A stretch of 42,306 nucleotides of DNA from a bacterium (GTDB lineage Bacteria > Actinomycetota > UBA4738 > HRBIN12). Below are positions 34,306 through 41,781 of the stretch, piece after piece. The DNA lies in the NCBI GenBank assembly GCA_023251895.1, contig JAHEXX010000003.1, positions 1 to 42,306 on the forward strand, written 5' to 3'. The position numbers and the translations under genes are program-made. The first letter of the stretch is position 1. Every line of letters begins with the position of its first letter. The notes under the pieces were generated by a model, which worked only from the letters and a program-made list of their open reading frames with translations, did not search any database and was not told where the DNA came from.

Positions 34306-35132
34306 GCTCCCACCCTCCGGGGATGCCTCCTCGCCGCGCGACGCCCGATCACGGTGGCCAGCACGAACACGGCGATGGCGGTCAGAACGATGGCGCCACC
34401 GGACGCCAGCGTGCCCTGCGCGATCGATCCCACCAGGCCGACCAGCGCGGACGCGAACCCCGCCGCGACGCCCCACAGCATCGACCCCCGGAACGAATGG
34501 GCCAGTCGGGAGCCGGCCGCGACCGGGATCACCAGGAGCGCCGCGATCAGAAGGAGCCCCACGACGTGCATCCCTGCCGCCACGAGCAGCGCGGTGAGGA
34601 CGAGCAACAGTACGTTCAGGCGGTCGACGGGGAGCCCGGATGCGCGGGCCGTCTCCTCGTCGAGGGCCACGGCGAGGAGCTCTTTGTAGAACACGGCCGT
34701 GACCCCGAGCACCGCCGCGCAGAGGACCGCGATGACCGCGATGTCGGTCCAGTCGGTCACCAGGATGTTGCCGAACAGGACCGTAAGAGCGGACGCGTCG
34801 AACCGATCGATAGCCGACAGCACCACGATCCCGAGCGCGATACCGAAGTAGAAGATCAGCGCGAGCGACAGGTCGCCGGCCAGGCGGCCGCGGGCTCGGA
34901 GCACCTCGAGCACGAAGCCCCCCAGGACGGCCGCGCCCAGCGCGCCCCACACCGGCGAGATCCCCATCCACAGCCCGAGCGCCACGCCGGCGAAGGCCAG
35001 GTGCCCCATCCCGTCGCCTATCAGGGAGAGCCGCCGCTGGACCAGGAAGCTCCCGATGACCGGCGCCGTCACCGCCACCAGCCCCCCGGCCAGGTAGGCG
35101 CGGATCGCGAACGGGACCAGCAGGCGCGTCAC
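34302..35132 (-). CDS. znuB: Zinc/manganese ABC transporter permease (ZnuB type)
   Basis: Permease of 276 aa of the metal-uptake ABC-3 family. Eight or nine helices are visible, with the conserved FLVQRRLSLIGDGMGHLAFAG early, SALTVLFGNIL in the middle and MHVVGLLLIAALLVIPVAAG near residue 190. GTG at 35132 overlaps znuC by 4 bp (GTGA) and begins the conserved helix RLLVPFAIRAYLAGG. Its own stop overlaps the zur start, so the whole operon is translationally coupled. Confidence 0.93.
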   Translation of the reverse strand: MTRLLVPFAIRAYLAGGLVAVTAPVIGSFLVQRRLSLIGDGMGHLAFAGVALGLWMGISPVWGALGAAVLGGFVLEVLRARGRLAGDLSLALIFYFGIALGIVVLSAIDRFDASALTVLFGNILVTDWTDIAVIAVLCAAVLGVTAVFYKELLAVALDEETARASGLPVDRLNVLLLVLTALLVAAGMHVVGLLLIAALLVIPVAAGSRLAHSFRGSMLWGVAAGFASALVGLVGSIAQGTLASGGAIVLTAIAVFVLATVIGRRAARRHPRRVGA

Positions 35133-35842
35133 CGGGAGCCGCCCCCTCCGAGGGCCAGGTGCGTGTGGAATTCCTCGTGCGTGATCTGGCGGACCCTGCC
35201 GTCCTCGATCACCAGGATCCGGTCGCACTCCTGGTGGAAATCATCCGGATCGTGCGAGACCGCTACGACGGTCGCGCCGGCGTCCGCTCGCCGCCGGAGC
35301 TCCTGGGCAAGGGCCGGACGCAGGCGCTGGTCGATCCCTGTGGTGGGCTCGTCGAGGAGCAGGATGTCGGGATCCGCGACCAAGGCCCGAGCCAGGATGG
35401 CCCGTTGCTGCTGGCCCCCGGAGAGCTCGAACAGACACTCGGCCGACAGGTCGCCTAAACCCACCGACTCGAGTGCGGCGTTCACCTTGCTCCAGTCCCG
35501 GCGGTCCATCCTGCGAAGCAGCCCCTTCGACGGGGTGAGGCCGGCCGCCACCACCTCCGTGACCGAGACCGGCAGGGAGGTGGCCATACGGAGCCCTTGC
35601 GGCGCATAGCCGATCCGCCGCCGGATCGCCGGGTCGAGGGGCGAGCCGCCGAGCACCGTGACCGACCCATCCGCCGGCCGAAGGAGCCCGACGCACAGCT
35701 TGAGCAGCGTCGACTTGCCGCTCCCGTTCGCACCGGCCAGCACTGCGAACTCGCCGGCCGAGAGATCGAGGTCGACGCCGTCGAGGATGGGTTCCGCTCC
35801 GTACCCGAACCGCACCCCGGTCAGCTCCACGGTCACCGGCAT
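35129..35842 (-). CDS. znuC: Zinc/manganese ABC transporter ATP-binding protein (ZnuC type)
   Basis: ATPase of 237 aa with Walker A GANGSGKST, Q-loop YAPQGLR, signature LSGGQQQRA, Walker B DILLLDEPTTGID and switch His in VSHDPDDF. The C-terminus has HEEFHTHLALGG, a His-rich tail. Its start overlaps the end of znuA by 10 bp. Energises metal import through ZnuB. Confidence 0.95.
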   Translation of the reverse strand: MPVTVELTGVRFGYGAEPILDGVDLDLSAGEFAVLAGANGSGKSTLLKLCVGLLRPADGSVTVLGGSPLDPAIRRRIGYAPQGLRMATSLPVSVTEVVAAGLTPSKGLLRRMDRRDWSKVNAALESVGLGDLSAECLFELSGGQQQRAILARALVADPDILLLDEPTTGIDQRLRPALAQELRRRADAGATVVAVSHDPDDFHQECDRILVIEDGRVRQITHEEFHTHLALGGGGSR

Positions 35843-36720
35843 CGCAGTCCCTCCCGGAGGGTGGTCAGGTTCGCGCGCATGACCGTACGGTAGTCGCCCG
35901 ACCTCGGCGCGAACTCAAGGGTCGACATCGGGAGCGCTGGAACGCCGGCGTCCGCGGCCACGCTCTCCCCGATCCGGCGCCCCTCCTCGGTTCCCTCGTA
36001 GAAGACGGCCGGCGCCGCTTCCCCCGACGAGATCGCGTCGAGGGCGACCTGGATGGCGGCCGCGCTCGGCTCGCTCTCGGGGGTGAGCCCCTCGATGCCG
36101 AGCTGCGTGAGGCCGTACCGCGCCGCCAGGTAGCCGAAGGCCTCGTGGGTCACGACGAAGGTGCGGGCGCCGCAGCCGCTGAGGCCGTCGCGGTAAGCCG
36201 CGTCCAGCGCGCGGAGGGCCGCGAGCGCGGCGCCGGCGCGCCGCTCGTAGCCAGACGTGCCCTCGGGATCGGCTGCCGCGAACGCGTCGGTCACCCTCGT
36301 GACCACGTGTTCCATCAGGACGGGGTCGAGCCACACGTGCGGGTCGAAGGAGAGGTTGTGCGCTTCCGAGGGCTGGAGCTTCATCCCCTGGCTCACCGCC
36401 ACCACTGTGCCGCTCGCCTCCCGCGCGGCCCGCTCGATGTCGGGCTGGAACCCCAAGTCGCCCAGCAGGACGACGACGTCCGCGGTCTGGAGGTCGGCCC
36501 GTTCGTTCGCGGTGAGCGTCGTGTCGTGGGCCTCCACGCCGGGCGGGGTGAGGTCCTCCACCTGCACCCGGGGACCGCCCGCCGCCTGGGCCGCCCACGC
36601 CAGCGGGTACATCGACGCCACGACCCGAAGCGCTCCTCCCACGCTCGTCCCGCGGCATGCCACGGCCGTCGCCCCGAGGGCGACGGCCATTGCGAGCAGG
36701 ATCCTGAGGGCTCGGGCCAC
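35833..36720 (-). CDS. znuA: Zinc-binding lipoprotein of the ZnuA/TroA family
   Basis: Metal-binding substrate protein, 295 aa, with a lipobox ATAVAC (Cys near residue 22). The metal ligands are the His of VEAHDTTL, the His of DPHVWLDP and the His of VTHEAFGYLA, plus a likely Asp/Glu near the C-terminus (STLEFAPRSGDY). The long His-rich loop of some ZnuA proteins is absent, so zinc over manganese is supported mainly by the Zur context. GTG at 36720 is chosen because TAGGGT ends 8 nt before it; a GTG two codons earlier (36726) would lie 2 nt after that box. Exported and anchored to the membrane. Confidence 0.92.
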   Translation of the reverse strand: MARALRILLAMAVALGATAVACRGTSVGGALRVVASMYPLAWAAQAAGGPRVQVEDLTPPGVEAHDTTLTANERADLQTADVVVLLGDLGFQPDIERAAREASGTVVAVSQGMKLQPSEAHNLSFDPHVWLDPVLMEHVVTRVTDAFAAADPEGTSGYERRAGAALAALRALDAAYRDGLSGCGARTFVVTHEAFGYLAARYGLTQLGIEGLTPESEPSAAAIQVALDAISSGEAAPAVFYEGTEEGRRIGESVAADAGVPALPMSTLEFAPRSGDYRTVMRANLTTLREGLRCR

Positions 36721-36728
36721 AAACACTC

Positions 36729-36757
36729 ACCCTAGTCGAGAATGATTATCATTTCAA
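36729..36757 (-). promoter_or_regulatory. znuA promoter with Zur-type palindrome between -35 and -10
   Basis: On the minus strand TTGAAA (36757 down to 36752) and TAGGGT (36734 down to 36729) are separated by exactly 17 nt, a good sigma-70 promoter. The spacer holds the 6-1-6 palindrome AATGATTATCATT (36741-36753), overlapping the -35 by two bases. It resembles Fur-family boxes. Zn-loaded Zur binding there would block polymerase. Confidence 0.7.
36741..36753. promoter_or_regulatory. Candidate Zur operator (AATGATTATCATT palindrome)
   Basis: Perfect 13-bp palindrome with single central T, the only strongly AT-rich palindrome seen in this GC-rich window. It lies in the 92-bp gap between znuA and the divergent LLM gene. 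It sits 60 bp from the LLM start at 36813 and its -35 candidate TTGTGT (36777), so control of the LLM gene is less likely. Operator identity is inferred from Fur-family sites. Confidence 0.65.
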
Positions 36758-36776
36758 TTCCGGGTCGACGCCCGGG

Positions 36777-36806
36777 TTGTGTGCGACGCAGCGCGACCGG
36801 TAGGTT
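36777..36806 (+). promoter_or_regulatory. Leaderless promoter of the LLM oxidoreductase
   Basis: TTGTGT (36777-36782) and TAGGTT (36801-36806) are separated by 18 nt, and the -10 ends 6 nt before the GTG at 36813. No ribosome site lies in between, which fits a leaderless mRNA. Confidence 0.45.
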
Positions 36807-36812
36807 TGGGGG

Positions 36813-37847
36813 GTGGCGGTGAAGATCGGCATCGGTCTGTTCACCGGGCAGATCCCTGCGGGATCGCCTCGGACCTTCGAGCGGGAGTTCCGAGAGACGC
36901 TCGACCTGGTTCGCTTGGCCGAGGCCCTGGGGTTCGACTCGGCGTGGGTCAGCGAGCACCACGGCTCATCCGATGGGTACTTCCCGTCGCTGCTCGTGAT
37001 GCTGGGGGCACTGGCGGCGGCCACCGACCGGATCGAACTTGGAACCGGGCTCGTGCTCGCGCCGTTGCACGATCCGCTGCGCCTGGCGGAGGACGCAGTC
37101 ACGGTGGACCAGCTTTCCGGCGGCCGGTTGATCCTGGGACTGGGACTGGGGTGGCGGGCCGAGGAGTTCCGGATGTTCCGCGTACCACGCTCGGAGCGTT
37201 CGCAACGCACGGACGAGACCATCGAGATCCTGCGGAAGGCCTGGACCGGGAAGCGGTTCTCGCACGAGGGGAAGGTGTTCCGGTACGACCGGGTGCGGGT
37301 GATGCCGCCGCCGGCCCGTCCTGGTGGACCACCGATCTACGTGGGCGGGTACGCTCCGGCGGCCCTTCGGCGGGCCGGGCGCCTGGCCGACGGCTACCTC
37401 CTCGACGCGGGCACCGTCGAGGAGGTGAGTCGGGCGCTGGCGCAGGTCGAGCAGGCGGCTCGCGACTCCGAGCGGGACCCCGAGGCCATCGGCCTGGCCC
37501 TCGGCCACAACGTGTGGGTCTCGACCGACCCCGATCCCTGGTCACAGGTCCGCGATGGGGTTGCGCACCAGCTCGGCGCGTACGCGGCGTGGGAGGAGGG
37601 ACACGACACGCCGGAACACGACTCGCTCGAGCCGGCGACCGACGGGGAGGAGTTCCGGCGCGCGACCGCCGCGGGAACGCCGGCCGAAGTCTCACAGCGT
37701 CTCCGCCCCCTGGCCGAGGCGTTCGGGGACCGTCGGGAATTCCACTTGATCGTGCGGCTGCACTACCCGGGGATGGACCTCGAGACCGCGGCGGCGGCCA
37801 CCGAGCTGTTCGCCGAAGGGGTCATCCCCGCCTTGAGGGGCAGCTAG
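36813..37847 (+). CDS. LLM class F420-dependent oxidoreductase-like protein
   Basis: Luciferase-like monooxygenase (TIM barrel) of 344 aa, in the group that mostly uses F420 in actinobacteria. Visible are LAEALGFDSAWVSEHHG, IELGTGLVLAPLHDPLRLAEDA, GGRLILGLGLGWRAEEF and GGPPIYVGGYAPAALRRAGRLADG, the usual cofactor and barrel motifs. GTG at 36813 is supported by the promoter spacing; a GTG two codons later is possible. No F420 biosynthesis genes are present here, so FMN use cannot be excluded. Substrate unknown. Confidence 0.88.
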   Translation: MAVKIGIGLFTGQIPAGSPRTFEREFRETLDLVRLAEALGFDSAWVSEHHGSSDGYFPSLLVMLGALAAATDRIELGTGLVLAPLHDPLRLAEDAVTVDQLSGGRLILGLGLGWRAEEFRMFRVPRSERSQRTDETIEILRKAWTGKRFSHEGKVFRYDRVRVMPPPARPGGPPIYVGGYAPAALRRAGRLADGYLLDAGTVEEVSRALAQVEQAARDSERDPEAIGLALGHNVWVSTDPDPWSQVRDGVAHQLGAYAAWEEGHDTPEHDSLEPATDGEEFRRATAAGTPAEVSQRLRPLAEAFGDRREFHLIVRLHYPGMDLETAAAATELFAEGVIPALRGS

Positions 37848-37856
37848 CGCCCTTCA

Positions 37857-38084
37857 TCACCTGGTCTCGTCCAAGACCTTCTTCCGCTCGCGGTACTCCT
37901 GCTCGGAGATCTCGCCGCGCGCGAACCGCTCCGCCAGGATCCGATGGTCGGCCCGCTCCGGCGATCCGCTCGACGAGCTGCCGGACACAGCCCGGACGAG
38001 CAGGAACACGATCAGGGCAATGAGGGCCCACGAGAACACCATCCAGAAGACCCCCCAGCCGGTCATCCACCCGTAGGGCATCAT
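37857..38084 (-). CDS. Small membrane protein with a SHOCT domain
   Basis: Short protein of 75 aa. One membrane helix (FWMVFSWALIALIVFLLVRAV, residues about 13-33) is followed by a Ser/Gly linker and a SHOCT domain, ILAERFARGEISEQEYRERK. ATG at 38084 has GAGGGC upstream. It lies 7 bp after the Met/His-rich gene, so it is the last gene of the two-component operon. SHOCT domains often act in oligomer formation; its role here is unknown. Confidence 0.85.
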   Translation of the reverse strand: MMPYGWMTGWGVFWMVFSWALIALIVFLLVRAVSGSSSSGSPERADHRILAERFARGEISEQEYRERKKVLDETR

Positions 38085-38091
38085 CTTGCCC

Positions 38092-38436
38092 TCATCGTCC
38101 GAAGTGGTGAGCCCACATCCCGCCGCTTCTCATGCCGCCCGTCATCATCCCGCCGCCTGGGCCGCCATCGGTCATCATGGTGGGTCCCATCCGACCCGCG
38201 CCGCCCATCATCTGACCCATCTGCGCGTGCATCGCGTCGCACTGCGCCCGCCACGCCGCCGGCATCTGCGCATGCATCCGCTCCATCGCAGGCGATTCGT
38301 GCATCGCGTTGCATGTCGCGAACATGGAACCCATCCCGCCGGTCGGCGCGGCGGAGCGATCCGCGAAGGCGAACCCCAAGGACAACGACAGCACGATCCC
38401 GATCGCGACTCCCACGAAGATCCAACGTCCCTTCAT
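38092..38436 (-). CDS. Secreted Met/His-rich protein with repeated CxAMH motif, putative copper-binding
   Basis: Exported protein of 114 aa: hydrophobic signal region (WIFVGVAIGIVLSLSLGFAFA) then a mature part with 17 Met, several His and only two Cys. Both Cys lie in the same motif, C-N-A-M-H near residue 42 and C-D-A-M-H near residue 66, each followed by more Met/His, and the tail is Gly/Met-rich (GGGMMTGGMRSGGMW). Thioether-rich sequences of this kind bind Cu(I) in known copper proteins. ATG at 38436 has a strong AAGGAGGAG site and overlaps the histidine kinase stop by 4 bp (ATGA). No assigned family; copper binding is inferred. Confidence 0.75.
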   Translation of the reverse strand: MKGRWIFVGVAIGIVLSLSLGFAFADRSAAPTGGMGSMFATCNAMHESPAMERMHAQMPAAWRAQCDAMHAQMGQMMGGAGRMGPTMMTDGGPGGGMMTGGMRSGGMWAHHFGR

Positions 38437-39863
38437 CGTTCTCCTCCTTCTTCCGCGCCAACGGTAGCCGGCCGGTATGAAGGCCCCGTGAAGTTCCCGG
38501 CGGACTCCGATGAAGGGCGTGGAAGGCGAACCGTGAACGTCGCTCCCGCTCCGGGCTTGCTCGCGACCTCGATGTCGCCGCCGTGGGCGCGGGTGAGCTC
38601 CCGGGCGACGGTCAGGCCGATCCCGGAGCCACCCGCCCGAGATCCCCTCCCCCGGAAGAAGCGGTCGAAGACGTGGGGGAGCTCGTCGGCGGGGATCCCC
38701 GGACCGGTGTCGGATACCCCGATGACGCCATCGGACCCCTCAGCACTGAGACTCACGGCCACGACCCCGCCCCGCGGCGTGAACTTGAGGGCGTTGGACA
38801 GCAGGTTGCCCACGATCTGGCGGACACGAGTGGGGTCGGCGAGAACGATCACGTCGGAGAAGTCGGCCAGCAGCTTCACCCCGGCGGCGTCGACGGGCCC
38901 GGCGAACTCCCGAACCGTGTCGTCGAGGATCCGGCGCAGCTCCACGGGTCGTCGCTCCAGCGAGAACCACGCCGCGTCGGCCGATGCCAGGGCCTCCAGG
39001 TCCGCAACGAGGCGCGAGAGCCGCAGCGTCTCCTCGTGCAGCGACTCGAAGGCGGGCGGGGCCGGTTCCACCACACCATCCTGCAATCCCTCGATCTGGC
39101 TGCGGAGGATCGCGAGGGGCGTCCTGAGCTCGTGCGCCACGTCGGCCGCGAAGGCCCGCCGCAACCGGTCCTCCTCCCCGATCGTGTCTGCCATGGAGTT
39201 GAATGCCCTGGCCATCTCGCCGAACTCGTCGGTAGCCTCGAAGGCGACGCGCTCCGAACGCTCGCCGGCGGCGACCGCCCGCGCGGCGCGAGTCAGCTCG
39301 CGCGCGGGGGCGGTCGCCCGCCGTGCCAGGACGACGCCCAACGCCAGCGCGACGAGGCCCGCGAGGATCCCGCCGACGAGCAGCAGCCGGTTCACGGAGG
39401 ACCGGAACGTGACGTCCTGCGGAAGGAGCCCCGGCTCGGGAAGCCTGACGATCGCCGTTCCGACAACCGCCCCGTTCACCCGAACCGGGAAGGACAGCGC
39501 GGGCCCGAGCGGCCCGCCTCCCATCATCCGGCGGTGCATCGTGGCCATCCGCGACCCGGCGGCGCCGGCGGACGGCTCCCAGATCCTGCGCCCCGACGCG
39601 TCGACCAGCCGGACCGTTCCTCCGTCCATGAGCGCGAGCGGGGCGAGCGTGTCCAGATCCACCCGGTCCCAGCCGCCCATCCTCGAGTAGGAGTCGGCGA
39701 GCGCCGCGGCGAGCTGGGCCTGCCGGACGTGCCTCTGTTCCTGGAGGTACGAGGTGAAGCGGGTCCCGAAGGCGAGGTTCACCAGGATCGCGGTGAGGGC
39801 GGCCGCCGCGATCCCCACCCCTGCAAACGCGGCCGCCAGCCGGAACGCGAACGACCTACGCAT
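38433..39863 (-). CDS. Membrane sensor histidine kinase, likely metal-responsive
   Basis: OmpR-type sensor kinase of 476 aa. Two membrane helices (about 10-32 and 158-180) frame an extracellular domain of about 125 residues that includes SRMATMHRRMMGGG, a Met/His-rich stretch. Then come HAMP (ARRATAPARELTRAARAV), the H-box FAADVAHELRTPLA, the N-box NLLSNALKFTP and the DTGPGIP and GSGIGLTVA motifs. It forms a unit with the response regulator, overlapping it by 8 bp, and with the Met-rich protein, overlapping by 4 bp. The Met/His segment in the sensor suggests copper or silver sensing; this is inference. Confidence 0.93.
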   Translation of the reverse strand: MRRSFAFRLAAAFAGVGIAAAALTAILVNLAFGTRFTSYLQEQRHVRQAQLAAALADSYSRMGGWDRVDLDTLAPLALMDGGTVRLVDASGRRIWEPSAGAAGSRMATMHRRMMGGGPLGPALSFPVRVNGAVVGTAIVRLPEPGLLPQDVTFRSSVNRLLLVGGILAGLVALALGVVLARRATAPARELTRAARAVAAGERSERVAFEATDEFGEMARAFNSMADTIGEEDRLRRAFAADVAHELRTPLAILRSQIEGLQDGVVEPAPPAFESLHEETLRLSRLVADLEALASADAAWFSLERRPVELRRILDDTVREFAGPVDAAGVKLLADFSDVIVLADPTRVRQIVGNLLSNALKFTPRGGVVAVSLSAEGSDGVIGVSDTGPGIPADELPHVFDRFFRGRGSRAGGSGIGLTVARELTRAHGGDIEVASKPGAGATFTVRLPRPSSESAGNFTGPSYRPATVGAEEGGER

Positions 39864-40554
39864 CCGGCTTCACCCCGAACTTGTAGCCGACCCCCGTCAC
39901 GGTCAGGACGTACCGGGGATGCCGGGGGTCGTCGCCAAGCTTGCGGCGCAGGTTCTTCACGTGCGCGTCGATGGTCCGCTCGTAGCCCTCGTAGTCGTAG
40001 CCTTGGACCTTCGTGACGAGCTCGTACCGGGAGAACACGCGGCCCGGGCGCGTCGCCAGCGCGTGGAGCAGGTCGAACTCGCTCCGGGTGAGTTCTACAG
40101 GCTCCCCATCGATCGCGACCTCCCGAGCCTCCCGGTCGATCACCAGCCTGTTCTCATCGAACGACATGGTCGACGGTGTCGCTCCGCCGCCCGCACGGCG
40201 CAGCACCGCGTCGACGCGGGCCACTAGCTCGCGTGGGCTGAACGGCTTCACGAGATAGTCGTCGGCGCCCTGGCGGAGGCCGGCCACCCGGTCGTCCTCA
40301 CCCGCCTTGGCAGTCAGCATGATGATGGGGAGATCGGAGTGGCTCCGGACGTTCCTGGCGATCTCCTCGCCGGTGAGGTCGGGCAGCATGAGGTCCAGCA
40401 CGAGGAGGTCCGGGTGGGCCCGCTCCACTGTCTCGAGGGCTCGCTGGCCCGTATCCGCCACGAGCACCGAGTAGCCCTCCCGTTCGAGGTAGGAACGGAC
40501 GAGGTCCCGGATCTTGCGCTCGTCGTCCACCACCAGGATCGTCGCGGTTCCCAT
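39856..40554 (-). CDS. OmpR-family response regulator
   Basis: Regulator of 232 aa. The receiver has VVDDERKIRD, the phospho-Asp in VLDLMLPDLTG, Thr in MLTAKAGE and Lys in YLVKPFSP. The C-terminal winged helix has ELTRSEFDLLHALATRPG and YERTIDAHVKNLRRKLGDD, the DNA-recognition helix, and TVTGVGYKF. ATG at 40554 has GGAGG upstream. Partner of the kinase it overlaps. A TAGCGT -10 candidate lies at 40592 down to 40587. It probably controls genes for copper handling, perhaps its own operon, but no operator was identified. Confidence 0.95.
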   Translation of the reverse strand: MGTATILVVDDERKIRDLVRSYLEREGYSVLVADTGQRALETVERAHPDLLVLDLMLPDLTGEEIARNVRSHSDLPIIMLTAKAGEDDRVAGLRQGADDYLVKPFSPRELVARVDAVLRRAGGGATPSTMSFDENRLVIDREAREVAIDGEPVELTRSEFDLLHALATRPGRVFSRYELVTKVQGYDYEGYERTIDAHVKNLRRKLGDDPRHPRYVLTVTGVGYKFGVKPDA

Positions 40555-40659
40555 GTTCGCATACCTCCACGGGGTATCTGGTCCCGACGCTAGGCTCCCC
40601 TCGAGATCTTCGGAGGGCCGACGGTCCCCACGCGGGCGGGCCGTTCGACCCGGCGAGGG

Positions 40660-41781
40660 CTAGTTGTCCCTCGCCCCCTGGGCGATCCAGGTTGCGATGA
40701 GCTGGACCTGCGCGTCCGGCAAGGGCGGCACAGAGGGAGGCATCTGCATCCCGACGGCAAGCAGGTGGGCGATCAGCTCGCTCTCCTCCGGCTTGCCCGG
40801 CACGACCACCCCTTCCTTCGCCATGACGCCCTCGTACGTGTCCAGCCGTAGGTTCCCGGGGGGCGGCGAGTTCCGCGGGGCCACCACGTGGGGTCCGCCG
40901 TGCCGCTGGAAGATAGGCAGCACCTCGCCGGAGAAGCTCACGGTCCGGTCCAGCGGCATCGGCATCTCCCGCATCGGCATCGGCTTCCCGATCCGGGCCA
41001 CCGGACTGCGCTGGTAGTTCATGGTGTCCGGGGGGGACATGAGATTGCCGTGCGTCCTTGGCGAGCGCGCGACGATCGCCAGCAGGCTCCCGCCGATCAG
41101 CCCGATACCGGCCTGAGCCCCATAGGGCAAGGCTCGAGCGAGGAACTGCCGTCGGGACGTCGTCCCATGCACCTCGAGGGCGGCCGCCGGCTCCCCCCGC
41201 AGGATCTCGAGGATCCGCAACCCGACGACGAAGTACAGCACCCACACCAGCGCGATCACGCCCCCGAGAACCCACAGGTTCAGCCACCGGATCCGGATCC
41301 CGGCGTGCGAGCGGAACAGCTGACGGTCACCGGTCACCGTGTAGCTCGCGCTCGCCTCCGTTTCGCGGTACGTCGAGTTCCCGGCGAACAGCGCATCGAC
41401 ATCGCTCCCCCCCGCCTCCCGCAACTGCTCGGTGATCGTGGCCATGCCCATACGATCGGTGACGGCGCTGCCGATCAACATGTGGCCGTTGACCTCGTCG
41501 CCCCAGTACGCCGGCCGCTCGAAGTAGATCGTCGCGCCCGAGATCGGGTGACCGTCCGCATCGGTGAGGCTCGCCCGGATCGTGACGGTAGCCCCGAGCC
41601 TCACCCGGTCCGGGAGGACGACCTTGAGGTGCGCAGGGTGGTCGCCGACCGGCATCGCCGCGCCGGATGGCTGGGTCGTCGGCTCCTGCATCTGGCCGTG
41701 CGCCCACGCGAGCCTGGCCGGTGCCAGGAACGTGCCGACGAGGAACGCGAGGGCCAACGTGCGCCTCGCGGCCATCCTCAT
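40660..41781 (-). CDS. Membrane protein with Ig-like domain and a cytochrome-c-like domain lacking heme cysteines
   Basis: Protein of 373 aa. A signal peptide (TLALAFLVGTFLAPARLAWA) is followed by an Ig/carboxypeptidase-regulatory-like domain (about 48-150; RASLTDADGHPISGATIYF), a membrane helix, a Tat-like TSRRQFLAR motif with a second helix (about 225-255), and a region with Met/Pro repeats (PMPMREMPMPLD). The C-terminal 95 residues resemble planctomycete-type cytochrome domains: SGEVLPIFQRH, NLRLDTYEGVM, VVPGKPEESELI, MQMPPSVPPL, LIATWIAQGA. Where CxxCH should be, the sequence reads HGGPH, so both heme-binding Cys are lost while the His remains. ATG at 41781 overlaps the NrfD-like gene by 4 bp. 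Confidence 0.78.
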   Translation of the reverse strand: MRMAARRTLALAFLVGTFLAPARLAWAHGQMQEPTTQPSGAAMPVGDHPAHLKVVLPDRVRLGATVTIRASLTDADGHPISGATIYFERPAYWGDEVNGHMLIGSAVTDRMGMATITEQLREAGGSDVDALFAGNSTYRETEASASYTVTGDRQLFRSHAGIRIRWLNLWVLGGVIALVWVLYFVVGLRILEILRGEPAAALEVHGTTSRRQFLARALPYGAQAGIGLIGGSLLAIVARSPRTHGNLMSPPDTMNYQRSPVARIGKPMPMREMPMPLDRTVSFSGEVLPIFQRHGGPHVVAPRNSPPPGNLRLDTYEGVMAKEGVVVPGKPEESELIAHLLAVGMQMPPSVPPLPDAQVQLIATWIAQGARDN

